This document shows positions 12,607 through 24,755 of a DNA stretch of 64,000 nucleotides, in pieces. Made by a program: the position numbers and the translations under genes. This DNA is from Gracilaria gracilis. Taxonomy: Eukaryota; Rhodophyta; Florideophyceae; Gracilariales; Gracilariaceae. The notes under the pieces were generated by a model. The model saw only the letters and a list, made by a program, of their open reading frames with translations, was not told the origin of the DNA and ran no database searches. How positions within the stretch are numbered: the first letter of the stretch is position 1; every line of letters begins with the position of its first letter. Location: positions 806,001-870,000 of the forward strand of contig JARGSG010000209.1 in the NCBI GenBank assembly GCA_030374805.1, given 5' to 3'.

Positions 12607-15137
12607 GTGGTGTGTCTGATGAAGTACAATAACTATAAAGTTAATGCTTCAGTAAGCTTTCTCAATTACCTACAGGTTCCCGTTGCGTGTGTACTCAATA
12701 CCGGCGCCGGTCCGAATGTGCTAAACGCTCGCGTCATACCCGATGCGGTCTTGCGGAACATTCGGCCTGCCCCGACTATCAACCAATTGGTGGACGTTAA
12801 CGAGCGCCCACTGCACCTTAGAGAAATGTTGACCACTGTGGTACAACTTGGAACCTTGAAGGTGAAGCTCAATTTCTTTGTGGTGGATCGTCTGGCGGCA
12901 GACTGTATCCTCGGGACCAACTTTATTGACAGACATGTCAAGGCAATTTTGCCAGGGTCCCAAACGGTCGCTCTCCGTCAAGGTGGGCGTATTGCCACAC
13001 TAGGTAATACGCAGACCAAAAATGGTTGGCGTCAGAAGCCGAGGTCCAATATACCCACCGAAACGGTCTCAAACAAGATACGGCTCACCAAATTGGTTTC
13101 AATTCCGGCCATGACCCAGATGGTAGTGAATGTCTCATGCGCAATACCAGGATTAGTAATGCTACAGAACCATCCTAGGTTGGCAGAAAGACATCTCGCC
13201 TTGATGGCAAACGGGATCATTGACAATATCTCTAATCAAACCTTCAAGGTATACTTGAGTAACTTCAGCAATCATACTGTTAAGTTACCCAAGAATACCA
13301 CTATCGGGATTGCATTAGCAGCACCACAAGGGGTTTTCACGGTCTCACCTACTAAGATGGGCGAGATCGCCACCTCTAAGGAAGGGGGAGGAGTGGATGC
13401 GCCATATCCCGCATATGCGCCCCCGTTATCGATAAAGACCAAAATGGAACTGGACCCATTGAGGGATTGGAGAGAGGAAGTCCAGATCGGTGCGGAGAAT
13501 CAGGCTCTCCGAAACCGGATCCTCAGTCTCTTAGAAGAATTTCAACCGATGTGGTCGGGCTGGTTAGGCCAAATAAAGGCTACAGAGCACCGCATTGATA
13601 TGGTGCCTGGCTGGAAACCTAATTACGAGCAGCCTTACCAAGCAGGTCCGAAGGCCCGTGAGGTTGAACTCAATGAGGTCACGCGAATGCTCCGTGAAGG
13701 TGTCATAGAACCAGCAAATGCGGACTAGGCCAGCCCTGTGGTTCTGGTCACAAAGAAGAATGATACCCGTATGCGGTTCTGTGTGGACTACAGAAAACTG
13801 AATAGTATGACCATCAGGGATTCGTACCCAATACCTAGGATGGAGGAGTGTATAGATTCGTTTGGCAACGCCAAGATCTTTACTACGCTCGATGCCAATT
13901 GTGGTTATTGACAGGTACCTATCAGAGAAGAAGACAAGGACAGAACTACGTTTACTTGCCACGCTGGGTTATTCCGGTTTACGCGTATGCCCTTTGGGTT
14001 GCGGAATGCCCCAGCTACCTTTGAAAGGGCGTTAGATATAATCCTTTCGAAGGTGAAGTGGAGAACCACCCTGGTATATATTGATGAGGTAATCATCTAT
14101 TCCAGAACGGTAGAGAAACACTTTCACCATGTTAGGGAAGTTTTAAACCTTTTGAGGGAATCCGGAGTAACGCTGAAGCTTCGCAAGTGCGAATTCTTCA
14201 CCAGAGACGTAGAATACCTTGGTCATATCATCAGCCCTGGAAGGTTAGAAGTGACGCCGCGGAATATCTGGGCCGTGCAGGAGGCGAAGCCACCCACGTC
14301 CCAAACGGAAATCCGATCCTTTATAGGTTTGTGCAATGTGTACCACCGGTTTACCAAGGGATTTGCCAAGATAGCGGCTCCCCTAAACCAAAAGCTGCTG
14401 AAAGGCCCACCTACAAGGTTTGAATGTCTTACCAATGAGGAGATGGATGCGTTCGAGGCGCTCAAACATGCGCTCTTGACACCTCCCATCTTGGCACTAC
14501 CCAAAGCTGGTTTACGATACACATTGGATACCGACGCTTCGGATGCCCAAATTGGTTGTTGTCTTATGCAGGAGTAAGAAAATGGCGACAAACTACCTAT
14601 AGGGTACGGAGCCGTGCTCTGCACGCTGCAGAAAAGAACTACACAACAACCGAAAAGGAATGTCTGGCAGTGGTCTGGAGCATGTTGATGCTCCGTCCCT
14701 ACCTATATGGTGAAAGATTTACTGTTCGAACTGACAACGAAGCCCTACGGTGGATACTGGGTCTTGCCGACGCATCAGGCAGACTTGCCCGATGGCGGTT
14801 ACGACTTTCAGAGTTGGAGTACGACGTACAGTACCGTCCAGGTATAAAGCACAACGTTGCTCACGCGATGTCTCGTATTACCACAGATGGTCTGGATACC
14901 GAACCGGTAGAAGATGATATCCCATGTTTTACCATCTCTACAGACCCTAGTGGTGATGCTGATACCTTAGAAGGTCACTGGACTCTACCCGAAGAGGATA
15001 CGTGGTTTAGTGATGCCACCGCTCGGGTGATACTCGCCCTTGAGGAAACCGACGTCATGCCTATTACCCGCGAGGAATTTCTGAGAGAACAGGCAAACGA
15101 TGTTTACTGTCGCTCTCTCATGGACCAAGTTGGTGTC
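12607..15137 (+). pseudogene. pol: Fossil pol region: protease, reverse transcriptase, RNase H
   Basis: Protease-like sequence lies near 12,680-12,960. Reverse transcriptase motifs follow from about 13,720 (the LVTKKNDTRMRFCVDYRKL region, then MPFGLRNAPATFERALD and the polymerase active-site area near 14,080). Ty3-type RNase H follows (about 14,480-14,900), then the pre-integrase linker, which stops where T1 begins. Motif order is Ty3/gypsy. The region is broken in a few places. Confidence 0.75.
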
Positions 15138-15519
15138 GCCTATGTTCTGCAAAGTGGAATACTGGGTGCTATGTGTGGAATAGTTGCTAGTTTTAGGCGG
15201 TATCTGGGCGCGCGCGGGGGTGGCAGAGGCTGGCACTCAAAAAATTAACAAATTTTGGAATATTGTATTCCATCTCGTGCAGTTTAATGCTAGGGTCTCC
15301 TAGTATTTCAAGAGGTTCGCCTCGGAACTCAACCCAACTACACTCTTTTCCACGACCCTCTCCAAATTTTCCATCCGTGCTAGTTCAAAATTCCATTTCG
15401 CCCGAAAATGCGAAGCAATTGCCAACCCAGCCACCCTAATACATCCGCCCATTCCTTCCCATCTCCAGCTCCACTCAACACCACCACCCCCTTACCTTAA
15501 TTTAGTCGAGTTCCGCACC

Positions 15520-16527
15520 TCACGCGTTCGGATCCTGCGTTCCCGTCTCCTCAAACGTCATCTCGTAGAAGTTCCGTGGGCAGCTCTCCCCATTCTCGTA
15601 CACCCTCCTCGCCCTAGAACGGCTCCCCATACCACCCATTCTCCGCTTTCTCTGCTCTTCCAGTATGCGCTCCGCCGTCTGCACCGCATGCGCCGCGCTT
15701 CGAAACCCAGTCAACGTCGCAACCCCCAGCCCTGGCCGCACCTCCTCTCCTGCCACCTTCCCTCCCTCCTTGCGTCTCTTCTTCAAGCGACTACCCACTT
15801 CCTTAGTCTTTGGCGTCACAGGCGATCCCTTCTCAACCTTCATTCCCCCCTTGGCACAACTTCCTCCCACCTCCCCTCCTGTCCCCGTCAGCTTCCCCTT
15901 CACCTCCACCAACAACAACCGCGCATTTTCCACCTCTCCAATCTGCATCTCCAGCATCTCCAACCTCCCCTTCAGCATCACATTCTCCTCCCTTAGCTCC
16001 CGTATCTCCTTCCCTACGCATTCCACCATCCCATCCGCATGACGACCCATCTCCATTCCCAGCACCTTCAAACCATTCCGCAAATTAGATATTGCTTCCA
16101 ATGACCCCCCATTCTCCTCATCACTCAACACCACCCCTCCCATCTTCGCCACACTCTCCGCAATACAATCATCCATTCGCTTCTTCATCACAACTCCCAA
16201 CAACCTCACCCGCTCTTTCATTTCCCCCGTAAATTGCTCTTTCCTACCTCCCGCTCCACCTCCACCCTCCGTGTGCTCTCGACTCCCCAACTGGCTCAGG
16301 TGAACCGCCTCTTTCCTCCATACTCCATCCTTCTTCCCTTTCTTCTCCACCACCTTCGAGCCCACATCCGCAGCCCCTGCCTTCCCCACAGCCACAACCT
16401 CCTCCTCTCGTGACCCTCCATCCACGCGCGCAACCTCGGCCACTTCCCGCTTCGGAGACGGCGTTTCTCCAATCTCCTTCCCTTCCAGGAACGCAAGAAG
16501 CTCCTCCTTCACGTATCCGTTCGACAT
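15520..16527 (-). CDS. Coiled-coil protein of the T1/T2/T3 family (left ORF)
   Basis: An uninterrupted 335-codon frame. I choose the ATG at 16,527 because the following MSNGYV...E.L..L start is conserved in T3 (MSNGYV at 46,120) and nearly so in T2 (MSNVYV). The N-terminal third is Gly/Lys/Glu-rich and low-complexity. The middle has a clear coiled-coil segment (EIRELREENVMLKGRLEMLE and onward, about residues 177-215). It is followed by a basic KKRRKEGGK patch and a conserved C-terminal block with GFRSAA.A.RTAERILEEQ-like sequence. The function is unknown; an oligomeric DNA-binding accessory protein for transposition is plausible by position. This is the only one of the three copies whose frame is whole. 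Confidence 0.6.
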   Translation of the reverse strand: MSNGYVKEELLAFLEGKEIGETPSPKREVAEVARVDGGSREEEVVAVGKAGAADVGSKVVEKKGKKDGVWRKEAVHLSQLGSREHTEGGGGAGGRKEQFTGEMKERVRLLGVVMKKRMDDCIAESVAKMGGVVLSDEENGGSLEAISNLRNGLKVLGMEMGRHADGMVECVGKEIRELREENVMLKGRLEMLEMQIGEVENARLLLVEVKGKLTGTGGEVGGSCAKGGMKVEKGSPVTPKTKEVGSRLKKRRKEGGKVAGEEVRPGLGVATLTGFRSAAHAVQTAERILEEQRKRRMGGMGSRSRARRVYENGESCPRNFYEMTFEETGTQDPNA

Positions 16528-16864
16528 CTTAGAAAAGCCAAAAGCGTCACCGAAAGCAAGAATTCGGTGCCATACGGTGCAATCGACGCCGTCCTCGTTT
16601 TCCGCGCCACTGCCTATGCGCACGGCCTATATCTGAAACCATAACTTACCCCTTTCTGTTCCGACCGTTGTCGCGCCAAAACCGTCACTGTACTGTACGC
16701 CTCGCCAGCACTCCACTATTTAACCCCACCCTGTCTCCTCTGACGCTCGCACATCCTCTCCAGTCACTCCGTCTTGACCGGCGACCTGTTCTTCTTCCGC
16801 CATACCCTCATTTGGTTCTGAGAAAAGCAACACGGGTGGTTCCATACTTGGAACCACCAGCGCG

Positions 16865-18457
16865 CGGACCCAGGTGTCGTGGCGCTTCATCGGTGCACTG
16901 ATGAAGCGCCATGACGCCCGGGCCGTAGTGAGGACAACAGACCTGCGTAAGCTACTGAAGAATGTAGTACAGGGCGCCGTAAAACAGACCCGAACGGGAG
17001 TTAGTTGTACATGGCTGCAATGTTTCTGCAAACGCGATATCCAGTAGTAGTAGCACGTGTGCCCCGGATACAGATATTCGGGGCCGACCGGGGCGGGGCG
17101 GCAGGGCAAAAAAAAATTTAATTTTTTGGACAGCGGACCGATGTGCAGTGGCGCCTCATCAGTGCACTGATGAAGCGCCGCGACACCCGGGTCCGCTGTC
17201 CGGGGGGTGGTCTAGACCAACGGTCCTGGATGCGTTTGGAGGGATTGAAAACCACCCTAACACACTAATTTAGGGTGTTTCCAGAGCATCTGCAGCAATG
17301 CTCACTATACTAACGTGACTAATAAATGCAGCCCCATAAGTGTCTTACTAGGCTCAAAGTCCCCGTCAAGAAGGATTGAACTTCATGTGAGCCTATTCTG
17401 TAAAGGAATGACTTATATGATGTTTGCGCACGATCATTCGTGCGTGACAGTAGTCTGTAGAGATGCGCGTGTTTTGCGTACGGCTATACAGCGATATGTA
17501 TCGAGCGGACGGTGTCCGCGCCAGACAGTCGCCCCTGTGACGTTAGTGTAGAATTGAAACAACTCTATTGCTATATATATTTATATTATTACTTGGATTT
17601 TAGAAATATCTTGGTGGAAGAGTCAAAGTTTCATTCCCCTAGGGAAAGGTTCGTATTACAATCTTCGGAAAACACGACGACTGGGCAATGGCCAGGAGTG
17701 CAATGGCGCTTCATCGTTGCATCCATGAACCACAATTCACCTCGGTCTACCGTCTACCGCGTCAGTGCACAGTAGCGGGTCGCACAGCGAGTTCCCTGGT
17801 CGACACGCCAACAAAGCAGACCTACAAGAATTCCAGCTTTATCTTTCATGGCGCGCTGAGAGGGGATCAAGAGAAAGAGGTATTTCATCTATGGCAGGTG
17901 ATGCGTCAAAAAAAGATGTTAAGGAAAGCTTGAAGACGCGAGAGACACGGAACTAAATAAATGTGGAGATATACGCGATGTTACTAATAAGGCCAAGTAG
18001 GAAAGTAGACTGGGGTCTCATTGCGCTTCATCACTGCGTCGATGGAGCGCCACGCCACCCCGGACGGCTGTCCCCAAAAGATTAGGTAATTCCAATTAAT
18101 TAAATCGACAGCCTGGGACAGCGGACCCGGGTGTCGTGGCGCTTCATCAGTGCACTGATGAAGCGCCACTGCACATCGGTCCGCTGTCCGAACGCCCCGT
18201 GTGTGGCAAACCTGTGGTAGTGGCATACGTGGCACCACCAGCGCGCCGATGACAGCGGACTAGGATGTCGTGGCGCTTCATCAGTGCACTGATGAAGCGC
18301 CACTGCACATCGGTCCGCTTTCCCAACGCGCTGTTTGTGGCACACATGTGTTAATGGCATACGTGGCACCACCAACGCGCCGTTGCCAGCAGACTTGGGC
18401 GCCCTGGCGCTTCATCAGTGCACCGATGAAGCGCCACGACACCCCGGTCCGCTGTCC
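16865..18457. repeat. Cluster of about 74-bp palindromes in T1
   Basis: Copies lie at about 16,865-16,925, 17,128-17,201, 18,011-18,074, 18,116-18,189, 18,250-18,323 and 18,385-18,457, plus a fragment near 17,701-17,735. The consensus arm runs GGACAGCGGACC, GGGTGTCGT, GGCGCTTCATC and is mirrored about a central GGTGCACC or AGTGCACT. Several copies pair over most of their length. The last three are separated by a second repeat of about 60 bp containing GGCATACGTGGCACCACCA. The cluster lies between the divergent coiled-coil ORF and ORF2. Confidence 0.85.
16917..17050 (+). other. Conserved zinc-finger-like peptide segment (T1 copy)
   Basis: A plus-strand open stretch reads RTTDLRKLLKNVVQ and then TGVSCTWLQCFCK before a stop. 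T2 at 32,846-32,957 reads KTIDLHKLVKHIVH and then VGISCKCQMCCGK at the matching place. Conservation of Leu spacing and Cys clusters between copies, with many silent-type differences, argues for coding sequence, possibly an exon of a small Cys-rich protein. No ATG is obvious nearby. Confidence 0.35.
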
Positions 18458-18746
18458 GAAAAAAATTGGGACTGGGTTCTCACTCTTGATCCCGCTGAGG
18501 ACGAGGAGTGGTTGCGAGGTCTATAGGCAACTCCCTTTGTGTAGCTGCACGATTTGTAGTTTCCAATGATTTACACAGGTTCTGCAAACTGACCGTTATT
18601 GATTCCGCTATTCTATTCATCATACTCCCTTCCGTGTCCAACCATCCTCGCTCTTTCACACCGTTCTCCAAATCCCCTTTAATCTCCAATCTCTTTGTCT
18701 TCCCTGGTATCTTTCCTCAACTTGGGCATTGGTATCAATTAACAAC

Positions 18747-21048
18747 ATGGTGGACAAGACAAGAACGCGGGGCACCCAGTCGCACAAGAAGGCTGTAGAG
18801 AAGAAGAAGAAACTTGGTGAGGATAACAGAGGTTCAACACGAGTGGCTGCTAAAACAACGCCACGTCAATCACCAGCAGCGAAGGCCAACCACGGGCCTA
18901 ATCACACCGTCGGTCACCGCCATTCTCGGCGCTAAAGTACCTCTGGGAACACTAGCGATGTACATCAAAGTAGGCCATCGCCGAGCTCCCCAACGCGGTC
19001 CACTGGCAAAGTTGAACAAAATCCCAACTCCAAAGAAATTTCACCAGTTCCGAAAGCTCGAGAACCGGCAGGTTCGTTGACAAGGGATATTGTGGAAAAG
19101 GTTCGAGTTTGACAAGAAAAGCAAGAGAATGTCCGTGTCTCTGAACTGGAAAGTAGTCCCACTGCAAGAGACCTACAACGGAGTGTGGGCGATCCCACAA
19201 CCATTCCACGGCCATCACCATTTTCGACGCGAAGGGCATCTACAGTTGCCTTGAAGCCCCGACGGGTCGACATACAACGTGTGGGAAGGGGAAATCTTCG
19301 GAACTCGAATTTGTCAGGGCGAAAAAGACTCAGAGAGGAGAACTCTGAGCGGCGTGTGGCTGACACTGTGGACAATGCGGATAATGCAGGGGATGAAATA
19401 ACTCCAGTATATCGTGCAATGAAGAGGACTCTAACCTCTACTGTTTCACGAAGAACAGAAGTAGATGGAGTACAGGGAACAAGGGAGGTACATGAAGTGG
19501 AGCAGGAGGAGGAAGAAGACAGGGGAATTGTCGAGATAGAAATCACGTCTTCTGGAAACCACAGAGATTTGCTGAAAGAAATCAATAGATTGAAAGCAAA
19601 GGTAAAGAAGTTGGAGGAGGATTTGATGATACGGGGAATTTTTTGTAAAGGTTGCGCAAGAGCAAAGCACAGCATTAAAGACTAAGCTTGAGGAGAAAGA
19701 ACTGGTGATTAAAGGTTTACGTGGTGCATTGAGGCAGGAGGGCAGTAACACTTCCCGTACCGGTGAACCCGGACGAACCGGACGAAAGAAGCATCGAATC
19801 GCTGTAAGCGATGAGTTTCGAGGGGTTGCGCGAGGAGTGTATCACAATATGTTGACTTGGGCCAGGAGAGAGACCAATGAACTGTGTTTTGAAGGTGAGA
19901 AACCTTCAAGGAATTGGATCAATCGAGCTGAAATATTGGAGGGAGCGACGGAGAATGGAGAAGGGATAATTCGAAACGAGGGGGATGGTGTCGCGATGGT
20001 TCCCAAGAATCCTGTGGAGCTCCTCGCCAGTTTTGGAATGTTCACACCATTGGTTGAAGGGGGTGCGGATGCGCTGCTGAAGACTATGGTACAGAGTGAG
20101 TTGAAAGGAGTGAGTTGGGAAGGAATTAGACAGGCCTCTCTCACAGAAAGATGCATATTAGAAGTGTGTGGGGATATGTGTCTAAGGCAGAGAATGAAAC
20201 AGACAATGAGTGATGTTGTGGGGGTGCGAAAGAGAAATACAAGGGATAAATTGTTTTTGTTGTTGGGTCATGATCTAATATGGAGAAGAACAAAAGTGGT
20301 AGAAGAAAATGCCGATGAAGTTGAACAGCAGCTGAGGGAAGCACAAGAGAACATCTTGCAACTTGGTGCGAATGGAACCCCCACCACGTCATGATGTAGG
20401 AAGGCACCGCTTGATCGTTTGAAGTATTCGAAGGCTAAGAATGACGGGGATGAAATGGATACGAACGACCAGGGCCTGTTCTTCAGAAACACGGTAGGCG
20501 TAGAAGTGTTGAAGGACTTCATTGCGTATGATGTTGAGGATAAAGAGGAAGAGACATTAGTGGATGGCACGATACTGACACTTGCCCGCTTAGACGCATG
20601 GATTCTGACGGTTGTCACTCGTGTTACTGCTCAATCTCCGAGAGGTGGACAAAGGCAAAAACAGTTCGCGAAGAAGTATGCGGAGTTATTACCTCTCTGT
20701 TTGAAAGAGTTGTTGGAAGATGTCCGGCAACATGTACAGAGAGGTTATTCCAACGAATTCCATCACTATGGGAGTGCAGCACATGAATGGACTGGAGTGC
20801 TCGGGAATGATATGAGGGAGGCTACGATAGCGTTTCGAATGCCCTCGAGCGGAAAGATATACCTAACGTTGCGTGAACGTTTCTTCTTTGAGAATGTGAG
20901 CAAGAGATTGGGATCAGTTACAGATTGTTTTATCGGAGAGTGTGAGGAAAGGGACATGGATTTCAAGGAGATGGACATGCTGGGTTTTGGAAGTAGCACA
21001 CCAGTGGAGAGAGGATTGCAACGTGGTGACAATGAACAAGAAGAATGA
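18747..21048 (+). pseudogene. ORF2 of T1: basic/coiled-coil protein, lightly broken
   Basis: Homologous to T3 ORF2 (55,975-58,515). It starts at MVDKTRTRG (18,747), matching MAKRKTRG in T3. A basic N-terminal region is followed by a coiled coil around 19,560-19,740 (LLKEINRLKAKVKKLEEDL), then a conserved globular part (19,780-21,048) with the signature CLRQRMKQTMSDVVGVRKR near 20,180-20,240. T3 has CLKQRMKQTISDVIGVRKR at the same place. I see about two frame changes before 19,710 and an in-frame TGA at 20,392; the frame is otherwise open to 21,048. The function is unknown. It converges on the transposase with about 10 bp between the two stops. Confidence 0.55.
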
Positions 21049-21059
21049 CTGGGAGTCTT

Positions 21060-24000
21060 TTACTGTTCTACTTCCATACGGGGTTCTTCGGGTTCAGTTG
21101 GGTTTTGAACAGGCTCATGATAAAACCTATTGATGTAGAATCGATGTTGGAACCATTGTAGTGTAGAAGAAAATGGCTGGGCTGGATAATTAGAACGAAC
21201 TATATGTACTGTTCCCTGTATTGCTGAACCCGGAACCATTCCATACCAAGGGGTGAGGTGTTCTGAGCTCTTTGGTTTTGAATGGGCAGGGAAGGGCCCA
21301 GTGTGGTTTTGCTCATCACTTGTAGCCCAACGTAAAGGTATGCATTGCAAAACATTGTCCAAAGCTGTTGCGGGAGGCAATATCTCAAAATACCGAACGA
21401 ATGCCACTTCTGGAACAGGGCCCGAGTATTCGAGAACAGACACACGAACAAGAGCAACTACTTGAGCAACCCATGTTGCACCTTGTTCTCCTTTGACCAA
21501 GATGGTCGTGAATTTGGGCTTCCTGCTCGGTCCGAAAGCTGGAGAGGAAAACACCCTTTGGTTGACAGGGTACTTGTTTCTACCTAGGACGATAGAATTG
21601 AACGAGGCCTCAAAATGTCGTAGAACGGGAACCATACCACCTCTTAGAACTGCTGAGTTCACGAGTGTTATCCTGATCTTCTCCGGTAAGTGGGATATGG
21701 AGTTATCTTCGAGCGTCTCCTCAACCAGGCTGAGGAACGGTGGAAGTGCTTGTTCCCCAATTTGGTCTAGAATGGAGATTGTATCATTATCCTGGAGGTC
21801 CTTGTTAATATCAGATAGCGGCAGTGAATATGAGGAGAGCCGCCTAACGTAGTGTCGAAGTTGTCCCATGGTTATCGAACGACCCCTCTTCGTAAATCGA
21901 GGAAGTTGAATAGAAGGTATTGGGGAAGCGTATGGTGCGCGTGCCATGCCGTCTTGGAGATTATCACCAATCCATTTCTTGCTCACATTTTCATGGTCGA
22001 TAGAGCGAATGGTTTCCTGCACAGCCGTTGCCGTTCTTCTCGATGTTCGCCGATTATGCCTTTTGAATAAGAGGTGGGCATGCTCATATATCCCTGTATC
22101 GTAGTATTGGATACCTCCTAGACGTCTGATATCCTCGACGAGATGGTCAAGAAGATGAAACTTCAACGTTCCAAGTCTAGAGGGGTAGAAGTCGGCTAAT
22201 GTTCTGGTCGTACATTGTTTGAAGGCTGTAATCTGGGCCTGGAGAGCTGAGAGAGAGCTTTCGTTCCAGTGTGGTTCTCGATTGTACCTGAAAATGGCGC
22301 CGACCAAGTCTGAGTATTGTGTGAAGATGGTTGTGATAGGTACTGTTTCATGTTCTCCACAACATGTATAAAAAAAGCGCCTATAAATGGGAAAACCATG
22401 TCCAGTGCTTTGTAGTTCTTTGCCTCCCGCATTCCCCGTAAACCTTCGTTGGTGAATATACCGTTGAAATACTTGCCTTTATTTTGTGTAGAAAAGTCTA
22501 TGTACAAGCCTTTAGCGGGGAAGTCCCTTTCCATGGCGCCGAGGATGGCGTTTGCATGGTTTAAAAGTTGCGTGCGAACTGTTCGGAAGGAGCGCGGTGC
22601 AGATGCTCCTATGGTGGTGGACAGCGTGTGTTAATGAAGTCGCTCAATGGTGGCTGTTTCAATGAGCTTTGGTATGCCAAGATGAAGGTTGTGCAACGGT
22701 TTGAAGAAAAAGAGGCTGTAAGGAGAAAGTTCTGGGATCAAACGAAGGATGAAAGGGCTTTCTAGAAAAGATGGGGTAGGAGATACGGAGTTGGAGCCCA
22801 TCCGAGAATCTGCCTGGGCTCTTCTGTCTCTAGCTCGACGGGGACGTCGTTCAAGGTCTTCTTGCTCTGCATTTTTCAAGACTGCGGAATATGTTTCCCC
22901 TGTCATTTCGTCTGGTTCTGTGTGCGCAAGGAGAAAAAGGTAGGCACATCACTGGATAAAGCTGAGCGTGGCACCTGGCATCTGTGACAGGGGCGTCCGG
23001 TCTTTGTGCCATGAAGAATAGACAGAATATTCTTTGCTTCAGGTATGTCTGCGCAGTGACTGGCCAACAGTGGATGGCATACCCGATGAACTTTGTCTTT
23101 CCCGGTGAACTCAATTCCTTTCAATGCAAGGTTTAAAATAGGCTCTAGAATACGACGAAGGGAGTGATGCAGAATCTGCATCCTCGCATCGCGGAGAGAT
23201 TTGTTGGAAACGAAGGGCATGGCATCTGCATGCGACGAAGAAACTTCTTCGAGAGCTTTAGGGAAGTAAGCAACTACCGTGAGGTCCTCTCGGATACATT
23301 TGCGGCGCAGATGGTTGGAAAAGTTGAGGAAAAGGAGGTGAAGGGGATAGGCGGTGACCGAAGTTTGCTTTAGAGTTGTTGAAGACTTATCGGTGTACAC
23401 CTGCAGAAGACCTACGAAAGATTCACTGAAACTTATTTCTTGAGTATGCCAAACTATTCTATTACCCAAGGAGCCCATGACCACTTCCTTCAGCTTGGAG
23501 GTGGCGTCTCTTGCGAGAGTTGCCGACATGGGATGAGAAATTTTCGCGGAGTGGGTCTGGGGGATAAGATGGAAGAAGGGGTTTGCACTGTTAGCCAACT
23601 GGGGCTGCTTGAGGAGGGTCTCAATTGGGTCTTTCGTGTAGAGGGTGGCGCTGAACTTACATCCTTGTGGGGAGATAGAGGTTCGTTTGAAACCATAGTT
23701 GGAAGCATATCGTTCGAAGATAGCGTTCTTGAGTTCCGTACAGCGCTTGGAACTGGTGATGGTTTGGTTGAAGCGCTTCTGCGAGAAGCGGGGGTTCCGA
23801 AGAAGACCAATGAGCTCCTCTGCCTCACGGTGACCAAGGTTGGAGGCTACGGAAGCGAGACAGACGGTAAGATAATCCATGTGAAGAGCGCCGAGCGACT
23901 CTTTGGAAGGTGGAGGAGTAGAGTCGTTTCCAATTGAGGTTTCAAAGGGTGGGGGAGAGGGTGACGCAGATTTAGAACTCGACTCAATTCGGTCTGGTTC

Positions 24001-24264
24001 CGGAGGTTCCGGTGGAACGGAGACCTCCATTTCTTTGGGAGAGAAAGACTCGGCAGTACGGCAGGGGGCTGTAACGGTTTCCGAAGAAGAAGCGTTTGGA
24101 GGTGGGGCAGATAACTTGAAACGCTTGCTCGGTCGAATGCTGTGCTCACCGTATGGAATGGCTTTGTGACGGTGAGGACACTGACTGACGTGTCTCTGAA
24201 GCGACAACACTCCTCGCGCCATCAACGGACAACCGCGCTGTTTGTGCCTGCAGTAGTAAACCAT
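21060..24264 (-). pseudogene. CACTA/Plavaka-like DDE transposase of T1, lightly broken
   Basis: The start is taken at MVYYCRHKQRGCP (ATG at 24,264), where an N-terminal C..C..H..C zinc finger begins, as in T2 and T3. The region around 23,050-22,960 reads CHPLLASHCADIPEAKN and then GRPCHRCQVPR, the ADxPE plus C.xC pattern of Plavaka/CACTA transposases. PLHNLHLGIPKLI follows near 22,690, then YKALDMVFPF near 22,400 and LGTLKFHLLDHLVEDIRRLG with a later GIYEHAHLLF near 22,150-22,080, the family's conserved H and E..H block. The C-terminal 150 residues (about 21,500-21,100) resemble a BAH-like fold by pattern only. The frame is open for most of its length with about three interruptions, some of which could be introns. 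Confidence 0.6.
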
Positions 24265-24386
24265 AATGGACGGAAAGGGCTGAGAGAAAAGGAAGGTAAC
24301 AAGCACGGAAGAGAAGCGGAAGACGGAAGGACGGTGGGGAGGATGCTGAGGACAGGGGAGGGAGAGGAGAATAGATTTGAGTTTCG

Positions 24387-24753
24387 TCTGTGTTCTCGGA
24401 AATGGAATTTCACATTCAAAAATGCTAGTTTTGGTGACCGATTATCTGCTGACTTTTTCCAATTTCTTTTCCGATATTTGGATTGGATATGAGGAAATAC
24501 GTATTTGGTGTGCTAGTTTGACATTCAAAATTTGCAGTTCTGGAAATTCCCCAGTTTCATAACTAGCATATTTGAAATTCTAAAACTGGCGAATTTCCAG
24601 AACTGCAAATTTTGAATGTCAAACTAGCACACCAAATACGTATTTCCTCATATCCAACCCAAATATCGAAAAAATAATTCGAAAAAGTCACCAGATAATC
24701 GGTCACCAAAACTAGCATTTTTGAATGTGAAATTCCATTTCCGAGAACACAGA
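24387..24753. mobile_element. Foldback/MITE-like end with long inverted arms and CG flanks
   Basis: Two long arms face each other about a centre near 24,570. The left arm starts TCTGTGTTCTCGG (24,387) and the right arm ends with its complement at 24,753. CG sits immediately outside both ends, as for T2 and T3. AAACTAG/CTAGTTT motifs recur inside. It lies 120 bp upstream of the T1 transposase ATG, where the right terminus of the family is expected. It is either that terminus in inverted-duplicate form or a derived MITE. Confidence 0.7.
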
Positions 24754-24755
24754 CG

